Shown here one piece after another: positions 7,286 through 15,542 of a stretch of DNA of 38,729 bases. Source of the stretch: Thermoanaerobaculum sp. GTDB taxonomy: Bacteria; Acidobacteriota; Thermoanaerobaculia; Multivoradales; UBA5704. The position numbers were made by a program, and so were the translations under genes. The stretch lies in the NCBI GenBank assembly GCA_021154885.1, contig JAJKHS010000090.1, positions 1 to 38,729 of the forward strand. Direction: 5' to 3'. Under the pieces are notes generated by a model. The model worked only from the letters and a program-made list of their open reading frames with translations. It was not told the origin of the DNA and ran no database searches. The first letter of the stretch is position 1, and every line of letters starts with the position of its first letter.

Positions 7286-8548
7286 TTGGAAAATCACCTG
7301 TCACTCGAAACGATGGCGAGGCTGTTGGCGGGCGACCTGAGTCACGACGAGCTCGTGACTCAGGTGATCCCCCACTTCCTCGATCGCTGCCCGGAATGTC
7401 GCCAGCGGTACGGGGAGGTCCGGGATCTCCAGCAAGAGGTCGGCCACTGGGATGAGAGGGTGGCCGTCTTTGAAGGGCGGGAGGCAAGGGAGCTCTTTGC
7501 CGCCCTTAAGGATCTTCCGTTCGACGAGCAGCTCGCCCTCGTGCTGGACGACGAGGGCTTCCAGACCTGGGGCCTCTGCCAGCTCCTGCTGAGGCAGAGC
7601 CTGGAGGCGGGCTTCGAGGACGCCGCCAAGGCCATCAATTACGCCGAGCTGGCGGTGAAGATCTCCCTGCACCTCGAGGAGACCTACGACCCGCATTGGG
7701 TGCTGGACCTCCGGGCCCGGGCTCAGGCCCATCTCGGGAATGCGCGGCGGGTGCTCGGCGAGTTCCGGAGCGCCGAGAAGGCGTTCCGCGAGGCCGAGCG
7801 GTTCCTGTCCAAGAGCATGACAGGCAACGAGATCGTCCGCGCCGAGGTCCTTCACCTCAAAGCATCCTTTAGATCGGCACAGCGTCTCTTTCCGGAGGCC
7901 CTGGCTCTGGTCGATCAGGCCTTGGCGATCTACCGCGATCACGACGATTCCCATGGCTCCAGCGTCTCCCTCCTAAAGGCCAAGATCCTGGAGGACGGCG
8001 AAGACCTCGAGGGCGCCATTCGAATCCTCAAGGGCCTGCTGGGAGAGTTGGACCCGGAGCGGGAACCTTTGTTGTCGGCCTATGCCTGGCACAACCTGGT
8101 GCTCTGTCTGGCCGCGGCCGGACGGTATCAAGAGGCCGAGCCCCTGCTGCCGGAGGTCCGCGAGCAGCTCACCGCCCAGGGAAAGGCGCTGAACCTCGTC
8201 CGGCTCCGCTGGACGGAGGGCAGGATCGCCCTTGGCTTGGGCCGGACCGCCGCGGCCGAGGAGATGTTCCGGGAGGTGCAGCGGGATTTCCTGGGGCGGG
8301 GCATGGGCTACGACGGGGCCCTCGTCTCCCTGGACTTGGCGATTCTCTACGCTCGCGAGCACCGCACCTCCGAGCTGAAGCGGCTGGCCGCCGGCATGGC
8401 GCCCATCTTCGAGTCCCGCGACGTTCATCGCGAGGCCTTGGCCGCCCTGCTCATGTTCCGCAACGCCTGCGAGGAGGAGCGGGTGACCGTCGAGCTGGCG
8501 ACGGAGCTCGCCTTTCAGCTCCGCCGCTATCGCCAGTCTCTCCCGTAA
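7286..8548 (+). CDS. TPR-repeat protein with N-terminal zinc-finger-like motif
   Basis: A 420-residue soluble protein. The TTG start is chosen because GGGAAGGGAG lies just upstream. Residues 1-40 resemble the anti-sigma/zf-HC2 type start (LSLETMARLLAGDLS, then His30-x4-Cys35-x2-Cys38), a possible zinc site. Residues 95-400 are an alpha-solenoid of tetratricopeptide-like helical pairs (for example ARAQAHLGNARRVLGEFRSAEKAFREAERFL and ALALVDQALAIYRDHDD). There is no enzyme motif, signal peptide or membrane segment. TPR arrays bind proteins or peptides; with the secreted peptide gene just upstream, a peptide-sensing or regulatory role is an inference only. It ends 29 bases before the convergent hydrolase gene. 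Confidence 0.85.
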   Translation: MENHLSLETMARLLAGDLSHDELVTQVIPHFLDRCPECRQRYGEVRDLQQEVGHWDERVAVFEGREARELFAALKDLPFDEQLALVLDDEGFQTWGLCQLLLRQSLEAGFEDAAKAINYAELAVKISLHLEETYDPHWVLDLRARAQAHLGNARRVLGEFRSAEKAFREAERFLSKSMTGNEIVRAEVLHLKASFRSAQRLFPEALALVDQALAIYRDHDDSHGSSVSLLKAKILEDGEDLEGAIRILKGLLGELDPEREPLLSAYAWHNLVLCLAAAGRYQEAEPLLPEVREQLTAQGKALNLVRLRWTEGRIALGLGRTAAAEEMFREVQRDFLGRGMGYDGALVSLDLAILYAREHRTSELKRLAAGMAPIFESRDVHREALAALLMFRNACEEERVTVELATELAFQLRRYRQSLP

Positions 8549-8577
8549 GGGGCTGCCGCCGGCTGAGGAGGGAGACC

Positions 8578-9882
8578 TCAAGGACGGTCGAGATGCGCGC
8601 GTAGCCAGCCGACCACCGTGTCGGCATAGCCGGGAGCCCGCTTGGCCCAGACCCAGTAGCCCTCGGGCCAGCTCCAGGTGCCGGTGCGCAGGTCGCCGAA
8701 CCATTCGAGGTTGTGGCTCGCCCGGGGGAAGATGCGGATGGTGACGTCCCGGTTCCCCGCCTCTTCCAGGTAGCGGCGCATCAGGTCAGCGTTCTCGGCA
8801 GGAGGCACCAGGGTGTCTCTGGCGCCGTAGACGGCGAGGACGGGGATGGTGGTCCGGCGCAGGACGGCGGCAGGATCGTAGCGCTGCCGCCGCCACCCCT
8901 CCAGGTCGGCCGGGGCGGTGACGAGCTGCACCTGCCCGGCCCATTTCGTACCCTTCGCCTTTTCCGTGGCCGCGGCGAGCCCGGCCCAGTCCGCCCCCCG
9001 GTAGGCGGCGTCGAACACCTTCCGGGTGTAGGCGGCGGCATGGGCGACGTCCTCTTCGGAGAACCCGTCCGCGGCCAGCCCAAAGCGCACGTGCTGAAGC
9101 TCCTGCTCCTCGACGCTCACCGCGGGCGCCACGTGGAGGACGAGGAAGGCGACGCCGTCCAAGCGGCTCGCGGCGAGGGGCGCAAGCCAGCCGCCCTGGC
9201 TGTAGCCGGCCAGTCCGAGATGGCGGGCGTCCATGTCCTTGCGGGTCTTCAGGTAGCGCACGGCCGCCGCCGCGTCGTCCGCGAGGTCGCCAAAGGTGGC
9301 GTTCTCGAAGCCGGACCGCTTGTCGTAGATCAGCGCCGCGAAGCCGTGGCGGGCGAAGAAGATGGCCTGGGAATGGTATCGGGGCTCGGTCCGCGTATTC
9401 CAGGCCGAGCCTTGGACGAGCACCAGGGCCGGATGGGGTCCCTGCGCCAGCGGCTGGACCAGGGTGCCGGCGAGCGACAGGGAGCCGCTGGGGAACTGGA
9501 CCTCCTCCTCCCGGAAATCCGGTGCCGGGGTCTCGGCCCGCTTGAGGTGGACCCGCACCTCGGGCTGCCAGGCCGGGATGACACCGGTCATCTCCTCCGT
9601 CTCGGTGTCCACCCGCAGGGCGGCGTCGCCATAGAGGAACTTCAGCCGCAGGGTGGGCGGAGTGTACTCGACGATCTCGGCCGGCATGCCGACGAGGCCT
9701 CGCTCCGGAACGTCCACCGTCGCGCCGAGCTTCCCCTCCTGCTCGCGGAAGTCGACCTGGAAAGGCTGGATGGCCCCGAGCCGAGCCACGGCGCCTTCCC
9801 AGTGCCCGGCGAGCGGATAGGGCGCCGCGGCCGAGGTCCGCGGAAGCCCGAGGAGCAGCGCGAGAAGCAACATCTTCTTCAT
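8578..9882 (-). CDS. exported alpha/beta hydrolase (dienelactone hydrolase/peptidase-like)
   Basis: A 434-residue secreted serine hydrolase. Residues 1-19 are a signal peptide (MKKMLLLALLLGLPRTSAA), residues 25-130 a beta-rich N-terminal domain, and residues 140-430 the alpha/beta hydrolase fold. The nucleophile elbow is GYSQGG; the likely acid is Asp in GARDTLVP and the histidine is in RASHNLEW. A GSAWNTR loop follows the first core strand. The start is fixed by GGAGGAGGG nine bases upstream. The frame is open further upstream but without a start that fits. The natural substrate (ester or peptide) is unknown. It lies 29 bases downstream of the secretin-like gene and may belong to the ECF operon. 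Confidence 0.88.
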   Translation of the reverse strand: MKKMLLLALLLGLPRTSAAAPYPLAGHWEGAVARLGAIQPFQVDFREQEGKLGATVDVPERGLVGMPAEIVEYTPPTLRLKFLYGDAALRVDTETEEMTGVIPAWQPEVRVHLKRAETPAPDFREEEVQFPSGSLSLAGTLVQPLAQGPHPALVLVQGSAWNTRTEPRYHSQAIFFARHGFAALIYDKRSGFENATFGDLADDAAAAVRYLKTRKDMDARHLGLAGYSQGGWLAPLAASRLDGVAFLVLHVAPAVSVEEQELQHVRFGLAADGFSEEDVAHAAAYTRKVFDAAYRGADWAGLAAATEKAKGTKWAGQVQLVTAPADLEGWRRQRYDPAAVLRRTTIPVLAVYGARDTLVPPAENADLMRRYLEEAGNRDVTIRIFPRASHNLEWFGDLRTGTWSWPEGYWVWAKRAPGYADTVVGWLRAHLDRP

Positions 9883-9911
9883 GGGATTTCCCTCCTCCGA
9901 AAGCGACCGGC

Positions 9912-10721
9912 TCAGCCCTGGGGTACGGCGGTGAGGAGGACCACGAGAGCCTCGTCCGAGCCGTCGATCTTGGAGGTGCCGACCACGATGGTTTCTCCCT
10001 TCTTGAGCGAGAAGGTGGTGGAGATCAGGTCGCGCAGCGCGCGCGGGGCGACCCCCTCGTCTCCCTTCTTCGCTTCGGACGCCGGCCGTGGCGTGGAGCG
10101 CTCCTCGCTCAAGTTGAAGAAGTCCACGAAGAGGTCCCCGTTGCCGGTGGTGCGAAACCGCAGCCGCAGCCTGTAGCTGGCTCCGTCCCTGCCCACCACT
10201 CGTCCCTCGGTGGGGTTGTCCTGCGTGGTGCGCAGCCAGGCCGAGTCGAGGAGCTGGTAGCTCTTGAAGGGCAGGAAGCCGCGCAGGTCCGCGAGGGCCT
10301 TCTGCGCGTTGGCGGGCACCTCGGCGCCGCCGGAGCCGGCACGGGCGCTGGCGGCCAGGAGGAGGAGCTGGAAGCTCTGGGTGCGCGGGGCGGCGTCCTC
10401 GCGGGCCAGGGCCCGGGAGACCTTCTGCTGGGTCTCCGGATCGGCCCCCACGTCCATGATGCCTTTGACCGCGCCGGCGACCTGGCTGGCGACGGCGATC
10501 CGGCAGCGGTCTTTCGTGGTGCACTGCTCCCAGGCGAGTTGCTCGGCCGCGTGCAGGTCCATGTAGCGGATCTCGTAGCGGATGGTCTGAGTGGGAGTGG
10601 GCTGGGGCGTGCCCTCGGCCTTCTCCTGCTGCGGCCGGGCGGCGGCCAGGGGTACCGCCGCGAGCACGAGCAGGCTGGCGAAGGCGATCCTGTGGATGCT
10701 GCGGATACACGAAGTCTTCAT
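9912..10721 (-). CDS. secreted secretin/STN-like protein of the ECF operon
   Basis: A 269-residue exported protein with a signal peptide (about residues 1-28, RIAFASLLVLAAVPLAAA). After a Pro/Gln/Thr linker, residues 48-70 (IRYEIRYMDLHAAEQLAWEQC) recall the N-terminal short domains of secretins, and the C-terminal part (FSLKKGETIVVGTSKI) resembles the secretin-core phrase for self-regulated gates. No pore domain is present, so it is not a full secretin. ATG at 10721 is chosen over the ATG at 10730 because AAGGAG touches the latter and is nine bases from the former. It lies 40 bases after the membrane-anchored sigma partner. The function is unknown. Confidence 0.65.
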   Translation of the reverse strand: MKTSCIRSIHRIAFASLLVLAAVPLAAARPQQEKAEGTPQPTPTQTIRYEIRYMDLHAAEQLAWEQCTTKDRCRIAVASQVAGAVKGIMDVGADPETQQKVSRALAREDAAPRTQSFQLLLLAASARAGSGGAEVPANAQKALADLRGFLPFKSYQLLDSAWLRTTQDNPTEGRVVGRDGASYRLRLRFRTTGNGDLFVDFFNLSEERSTPRPASEAKKGDEGVAPRALRDLISTTFSLKKGETIVVGTSKIDGSDEALVVLLTAVPQG

Positions 10722-10761
10722 AGGCGTCATCTCCTTGTCAGGCCGCCCGAAGGCGGCGTTT

Positions 10762-11259
10762 CTACAGCGAGCTCGAAGAGCTGACCCAGATGATCCGGGT
10801 CCCCCCCGGGGTCGAGAACTGGACCTCGCGCACGGCCGGTCCCGAAGCGGCGAGGGCAGGCTGCTTGGAAACCGAGGCCACCGCCATGGATGCGGCATGG
10901 TGCCGGACATGGAGCCGGCGCGCGGGCCGGGAGCTCTTCACAGGCTCCTGATGCGGGGCCGCCGGCGCGAGAGGCGGGGGAGGTGCGATCGCAGGGGCGG
11001 GGGCGGCGGCCACCCGGACCGGCGGCGCAGGAGGAGCCGGCGTCCGATGCCAGGGCCCGTGAGAGACGGCGAGGGCCAGGACGAGCAGCGCTGCCGCTCC
11101 CGTTGCGAGGGCGGGGAGCCAGACCAGCCGGCGCCGCGGCTCCGGGATCGCCGTCAGCACCATACGGCGCATGGCATGGGCTTCGTCCTCGGACAACGCG
11201 GTGTCCTGGGCGGCGGGATCTCCCTCTCGCAGAATCTGGCGCAGGCGATCGTCGTTCAT
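10762..11259 (-). CDS. single-pass membrane partner of the ECF sigma factor (putative anti-sigma)
   Basis: A 165-residue protein with an N-terminal cytoplasmic part (1-43), one membrane helix (about 45-65, LVWLPALATGAAALLVLALAV) and a Pro/Ala-rich periplasmic tail. This layout and the four-base ATGA overlap with the sigma gene suggest an anti-sigma or sigma-sensing role. It has no zinc-binding HxxxCxxC anti-sigma motif, so it is not a classic ZAS protein. The C-terminal phrase VQFSTPGGTRIIWV is distinctive and ends in a run of serines; it may be a recognition or processing tag. The function is inferred from position. Confidence 0.7.
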   Translation of the reverse strand: MNDDRLRQILREGDPAAQDTALSEDEAHAMRRMVLTAIPEPRRRLVWLPALATGAAALLVLALAVSHGPWHRTPAPPAPPVRVAAAPAPAIAPPPPLAPAAPHQEPVKSSRPARRLHVRHHAASMAVASVSKQPALAASGPAVREVQFSTPGGTRIIWVSSSSSL

Positions 11260-11810
11260 TTCGGGTCCTCCTTGAGCAACAGGCTCGCGAGATCGCGCCG
11301 GGCGGCCAGCAGGTGCCAGCGCACCGTCACCTCGGCGACTCCCAGCAGGCGGGCCACCTCGCGCACGGCGACTCCTTCGAGCTCGTGCAGCACCACCACG
11401 GCACGCCGCCGGGGAGAGAGGCGGGCCAGGGCGGCTTGCACCGTGGCCCGGGCCACGGCCGCCTCTTCGGGATGTCGAGGGACGGTCTCGCGCTCTTCCC
11501 GCCGGATCTCAACGGCCGCCCGCGACCTCACACCGAGCCGGCGGTAACGGTCGCGGCAGAGGTTGACGAGCGTCCGCACCAGCCAGGCCTCCTCCGGCTT
11601 CTCCCCCCCCGGCACCGCCCCCGGCTGGCGGGCGGCGCGGAGGAAGGCCTCCTGCACCAGGTCCCTGGCCTCCTCGCGGTCGGACGACAGCCGCCGGGCG
11701 AGCCGGAACAGGCGCTCGTGATGGGCGTCGAAGAGGCGGGCCAGGCGGTCCGTGGCGGTCTGGGGTTGGGGCCTGTCCAAGATCGCGCTCGTGGTCATGG
11801 GCATGTTCAC
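11256..11810 (-). CDS. ECF-type RNA polymerase sigma factor
   Basis: A 184-residue sigma-70 family extracytoplasmic-function factor. Region 2 (about residues 25-90) carries LFDAHHERLFRLARRL and the DLVQEAFLRAARQP core-binding and -10-recognition helix; region 4 (about 120-175) has LARLSPRRRAVVVLHELEGVAVREVARLLGVAEVTVRWHLLAARRDL, a helix-turn-helix for the -35 element. The GTG at 11810 gives the longest form; ATGs at 11804 and 11798 are equally plausible because no clear Shine-Dalgarno is visible. It heads a minus-strand run with the membrane partner, the secretin-like protein and the hydrolase. The 21-bp repeat array begins 49 bases upstream. Confidence 0.92.
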   Translation of the reverse strand: MNMPMTTSAILDRPQPQTATDRLARLFDAHHERLFRLARRLSSDREEARDLVQEAFLRAARQPGAVPGGEKPEEAWLVRTLVNLCRDRYRRLGVRSRAAVEIRREERETVPRHPEEAAVARATVQAALARLSPRRRAVVVLHELEGVAVREVARLLGVAEVTVRWHLLAARRDLASLLLKEDPK

Positions 11811-11858
11811 AACCAGGTAGACGCACGGCGGGGAGAAAGTGTTGGGGGCCCAGCGCAG

Positions 11859-12107
11859 GGTTCGTCGATCCTGTGTAGAGATTCGGGAATCCTGTGTAAG
11901 GCCTCGCGAAGCCCGGACCGGGGCTCGCCAGGCCCGGACGAGGCCTCGCGAGATCTCGTGAAAAACTGGCGAGCCCGCTACGAGAATTCGCCAGGCCCGG
12001 AGCAGGCCTCGCGAGGCCCGGACGAGGCTTCGCGAATTCTCGTGAGGCTTCGCGAGGCCCTACACAGGCTTCGCGGATTTCTACACCGGGCTCGCCGGGA
12101 GAACCGG
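11859..12107. repeat. degenerate 21-bp tandem repeat array, about 12 units
   Basis: This fills the 301-base gap between the ECF sigma gene and the metallopeptidase gene. Units begin near 11859, 11880, 11901, 11922, 11943, 11964, 11985, 12006, 12027 (20 bases), 12047, 12068 and 12089. The first half is fairly constant, G(C/G)(C/T)TCGCGA with palindromic TCGCGA, while the second half alternates between forms such as GCCCGGAC, TTCTCGTG, CCCTACAC and CCTGTGTA. There is no spacer between units, so it is not a CRISPR. Both strands stay open as low-complexity seven-residue repeats, which I take as a by-product of the period. Confidence 0.8.
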
Positions 12108-12111
12108 TCGT

Positions 12112-14133
12112 TTACTGAAGAGCGGAGATGGAGGCCGGCTCTCTCTTCCCTGCCACGGCCATCGCCTCGCGGGCCTCGTCGAGCAGCGCCCGGGCCGAGA
12201 TGGGCCGCCCGACGGCGCCGCGCACCCAGGCCTCCGGGGTGATACGCCCCTGGCGGGCGATGCGCTCGATCTCGGCGCCGAAGTCCCGTCCGCGGAGCTC
12301 GCGCGCGATCTGGAAGGCGATGACGTGGCCGAGGGCGTAGTCCGGAAGGTAGAGGCCGTAGACGATCATATGGGAATAGATCGCCAGGATCTCCGAGTCG
12401 CGCACTCCAAAGACGGGGGCGAAGTAGCGGTTCCAGACGTCGCGGGCGATCTCCAGTGTCGCCTCCCGCAACTCGGCCGGGGTGGCTCCGGGGTGCTGGT
12501 ACATCCAGTTCCACACCCCCATGTCCACCAGGGAGACGCCGGCGATCTCGTAGGTGTTCCAGAGGCCGGCCAGGGTCTCGTTGTGCCAGGCGTCTTCGAT
12601 GTCCGCGCCGTGGGGCTGCAGCCCCAGCATCTCCAGGTCGCGGTGCTGGAAGATGAAGGCGAACGCCTCGGTGCAGGCGTTGTTGGGAACGCTCGCCAGC
12701 GGCCAGCGATCGATGCCGTTCAAGGAAAAAACCTGCTCGACGTTGTGACCGAGCTCGTGCATGGCCACGTTGTATCCCTTGTAATCCATGCCGCCCTGGG
12801 GGACCCGCGTCCGCAGATGCGCCTTGTCCTCCCGCCGCAGAGCCTGCACGGCGTGGCCGGCTCCCCGCGCCGGGTCGACCACGATGCGTTCGGCGAGCCA
12901 GCGCGCCCGGTCCGGCGAGAAGCCCAGCCGCTCCAGCAGGTCGGGCAGAGTGGCCGCGAAGGCGGCGAGGTCGGGGTAGCGCGCCCGCACGGCGCGGTCG
13001 AGCTCCGCCTCGGGGAGGCCGGCCCGCGACTTGAAGCCGGAGTACCAGATGTCGAACGGCTCCAGGGGGCGGCCGAGCCGGCTCGAAATGAACCGCGCCA
13101 GCTCCGCCACCTCGGACGCCGCGAGCACGGAGGCGAGGAGCGCCTCGACCTCGCGCTCGGGGATCTGGCGGTCGCGCTCGAAGCGGCGGGCGATGAAGGT
13201 CGGTTCGTTGGGGCTGTAGGGATCTATTTTGGAGACCGCCTGGAAGACCCCGAGGAGGGTGGCGTAGCGGGTGTCCGGCTCGCGCGCGGCGAGGTCCCGG
13301 CCTCCGTCCTCCCCGGCCGCCGCACCCTCCGCCGGCCGCACCTCGTTCGTCTCCGGGTCCCAGAGGAGGCCGGGGTTGTCGATCGCCGCCGCCGGGATCT
13401 CCTGGCGCACGATGCGCTCCATGACCTTCAGGATGAGCCGCTGCTTCGCGAGGCCTGCCGGGCTCGGGTCCGCGTAGTGGGAGGCCAGCTCGTCCCGCAG
13501 CCCCCAGTGGGAGATGAGCCGCAGGCCCTCAGGGAACGGCCGCTCGCCCGCCGGCGTGATCAGCCGGTCGAGGCGGAGGTTGTAAGCGGCGATGTACTGG
13601 TCCGCCGCGGTGAAGGTCCGCGTCGTCTCCTGCTGCACCACCGCCGGCACCCGGACGGCGAAGCGGTCCATCAGCCGCGATCGCGCCCAGGTCTCCCGGT
13701 CCCACGACGGGCCCTGCTCCAGGCGCTCTTTCAGAGTATGCACGGGGAAGTTGAGGAGGGCCAGGAAGGCCACCCGGGTGCGGAAGAGGTCCTCCTCCAC
13801 GTGGGCGGCCAGGTCGAGATCGGCGAGCAGGCGGTCGACGGTGGTGATCGGCCCGGTGTCGAGCTCCAGCGGCGTGGTGAGCTCGCGGCGCACCTCGTGC
13901 AGATGCCCGTCCACCTGCTCCATCACCCGCTCCAGGCGGCGGAAGGTGGCGGCGAGATCGCCGGGATCGACGAGGAAGTTGGCTTCGCAGAAGGCGGCGA
14001 GCGCCGCGGCGTCCCCATCCTCCGGCCACCAGTGCCGGGCGACCTGCATCACCCCGCGGCGGATGCGGCCGGCGTGCTCGGCACCGTGGCGGGCGATGAG
14101 TCGTTCGACGGTCTGCTCGGCGGTCTCCTGCAT
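12112..14133 (-). CDS. M3/M32-like zinc metallopeptidase
   Basis: A 673-residue cytoplasmic gluzincin-type peptidase with no signal peptide. The zinc motif is HELGH (His459, Glu460, His463), with the likely third ligand Glu489 in NACTEAFAFIFQ, 30 residues after the first His, the spacing seen in M3 and M32 peptidases. The protein is otherwise helical, and the sequence after HELGH (NVEQVF) is not the usual HALH or HALY, so it may be a separate family. It follows the ClpX-like gene by 23 bases with GAGAGGGAGAG before the ATG, so the two are surely cotranscribed. It could degrade peptides released or unfolded by that ATPase; this is inference. Confidence 0.85.
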   Translation of the reverse strand: MQETAEQTVERLIARHGAEHAGRIRRGVMQVARHWWPEDGDAAALAAFCEANFLVDPGDLAATFRRLERVMEQVDGHLHEVRRELTTPLELDTGPITTVDRLLADLDLAAHVEEDLFRTRVAFLALLNFPVHTLKERLEQGPSWDRETWARSRLMDRFAVRVPAVVQQETTRTFTAADQYIAAYNLRLDRLITPAGERPFPEGLRLISHWGLRDELASHYADPSPAGLAKQRLILKVMERIVRQEIPAAAIDNPGLLWDPETNEVRPAEGAAAGEDGGRDLAAREPDTRYATLLGVFQAVSKIDPYSPNEPTFIARRFERDRQIPEREVEALLASVLAASEVAELARFISSRLGRPLEPFDIWYSGFKSRAGLPEAELDRAVRARYPDLAAFAATLPDLLERLGFSPDRARWLAERIVVDPARGAGHAVQALRREDKAHLRTRVPQGGMDYKGYNVAMHELGHNVEQVFSLNGIDRWPLASVPNNACTEAFAFIFQHRDLEMLGLQPHGADIEDAWHNETLAGLWNTYEIAGVSLVDMGVWNWMYQHPGATPAELREATLEIARDVWNRYFAPVFGVRDSEILAIYSHMIVYGLYLPDYALGHVIAFQIARELRGRDFGAEIERIARQGRITPEAWVRGAVGRPISARALLDEAREAMAVAGKREPASISALQ

Positions 14134-14156
14134 GGGCTCTCTCCCTCTCTGCGGGT

Positions 14157-15260
14157 TTAGACCGCCGGCCGCAGGGCCTCGGTCACCAGCTTGTCGTCGA
14201 TGACCAGGCGGTGGGGACCGCCGCCGCCATTGACCGGCACCACCTCCTCGCGGGAGAAGGGGTCGAACTCGAACGGCTTGATGATCCTGCCGTAGACGGA
14301 CTTCAAGGCCCGGGCGCCGATGCGGCTGCTCTTGGCGGCCTCCTCGGCGATCTTGTGCACGGCGTCGTCCGTGATGTCCAGCTCGATGTCGTACTTGCGG
14401 AAGAAGTTCTGCGACGTCTGGAGCACCCCCTCCCGCGGCTCCTTGAAGATGCGGGCCAGGGTCTGCGAGGACAGGTCCTCGAGGATCACGGCGTTGTCGA
14501 AGCGCGACAGGAACTGCGGCTGCATGCCGTACTCGAAGAGGTCCTCCGGCCGGAAGTGGTGGCGGAGGGTGAAGTACTCGCGGATGGTGATCTTGCCGTT
14601 GACGTAGGTCGTGGTGGTGGGGAGCTTGATGCCGCTCTTGGGCGAGGTGACGCGGTGGAAGACCTGGTCGTAGAGGGTCTCGAAGGCGCCGGCGCAGAGG
14701 AAGAGCATCTTGCCAGTATCTACCCACACCGTGCTGGAATCGAGGAGGCCATCCTTGGGCGCGGTGATGCGCAGGGGCACCCGCTCGCCCTCGATCAGGG
14801 TCAGCACGGCCTGCTGGATGTTGATGCCGGTGACATAGGGCTTGCCGCCGATCATCCCCGACACCTTGTCGATCTCGTCCAGGCAGACGGTGGCCCGCTC
14901 CATGGCGCGCCCGATCTGCTCGGCCGTGGCCCCCTCGCCCAGCACCTGGCGGGTGCGCTCCTCCAGGCGGGCGAAGAGCCGGCTGGTATCGACCGCGCCC
15001 TCCTCGGTGGCCAGGGTGTTGGCGTTCATGATGAGCACCACCCGGTACTCCGCGAACTCCTCGTGGGCGTTGTAGAGCCCCTCGATCCCGCGCATGATGG
15101 TGGTCTTGCCCGTCCCCGAGTTGCCGATCAGCAGGAGGTTGCCGTACTTCTCCCCCTGGAGGTGCTTGAAGATGGCGACGGAGACGTAGCGCAGCGACTC
15201 GTCCTGGCCGATGACGCTCTGCGACAGGACGTCGTGGATCTCGACGGGCTTCATGGACAC
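14157..15260 (-). CDS. ClpX-like AAA+ ATPase without zinc-binding domain
   Basis: A 367-residue HslU/ClpX-type AAA+ protein. It opens with VLSQSVIGQDESLRYVSVAI and has Walker A GNSGTGKT (46-53), Walker B VCLDEIDK, a box VII arginine in QPQFLSRFDN and sensor 2 SRIGARALKSVY. It lacks the N-terminal zinc domain of ClpX, I see no IGF-type loop for ClpP docking, and the usual GYVG pore loop reads GAVD. GTG at 15260 is favoured by AAAGGA eight bases upstream; ATG at 15254 is the alternative. It heads an operon with the metallopeptidase, which may replace ClpP as partner. The substrate is unknown. Confidence 0.88.
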   Translation of the reverse strand: MSMKPVEIHDVLSQSVIGQDESLRYVSVAIFKHLQGEKYGNLLLIGNSGTGKTTIMRGIEGLYNAHEEFAEYRVVLIMNANTLATEEGAVDTSRLFARLEERTRQVLGEGATAEQIGRAMERATVCLDEIDKVSGMIGGKPYVTGINIQQAVLTLIEGERVPLRITAPKDGLLDSSTVWVDTGKMLFLCAGAFETLYDQVFHRVTSPKSGIKLPTTTTYVNGKITIREYFTLRHHFRPEDLFEYGMQPQFLSRFDNAVILEDLSSQTLARIFKEPREGVLQTSQNFFRKYDIELDITDDAVHKIAEEAAKSSRIGARALKSVYGRIIKPFEFDPFSREEVVPVNGGGGPHRLVIDDKLVTEALRPAV

Positions 15261-15492
15261 GGTGTGGTTCCTTTCTTCGCACAGCCGTCGCAGCCATCGT
15301 GGCGGCCGGCACTCCTTCTACGGACAAGGTGCTCCTGGCGCCTCGATCCGTCCCTCCTATCCTAAGCCGATCCTGGAGTCCGGGCATTCCCGGAAAACCC
15401 GGTGTCAGCCAGGGCCCGACAAGGATATGCTCGGTACATGATACTTTTGCCACCTGAATAGGGATGAATTGCAGCAACTTTTATCCGCAAGG

Positions 15493-15520
15493 GCGAGCGA
15501 TGCGCTCGCTGGGTTAGAAT
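15493..15520 (+). promoter_or_regulatory. candidate promoter and operator of the HicB-like gene
   Basis: A perfect inverted repeat, GCGAGCG (15493-15499) and CGCTCGC (15503-15509), sits five bases before TAGAAT (15515-15520), a good -10 match. A protein bound to the repeat would overlap the -35 position. It may be an autoregulatory operator for the HicB-like protein. The rest of 15261-15542 holds no gene that I can see. Confidence 0.35.
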
Positions 15521-15542
15521 AGAGCCTGGACGGAGGAACCCG

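Noticed and set aside
11859-12107. The repeat array read as a CRISPR, or as a coding repeat protein.
   Set aside because: Units are only 21 bases, contiguous and degenerate with no spacers. Both strands stay open because 21 is a multiple of three, but there is no start or ribosome site that fits a gene.
12325-14160. Long open plus-strand frame opposite the metallopeptidase.
   Set aside because: Low-complexity Gly/Arg/Val composition, no motif; the minus-strand HExxH gene explains the coding bias.
14157-15260. Naming the AAA+ gene clpX.
   Set aside because: The zinc-binding domain, GYVG pore loop and IGF-type loop are not seen, and clpP is absent next to it; the neighbour is an HExxH peptidase.
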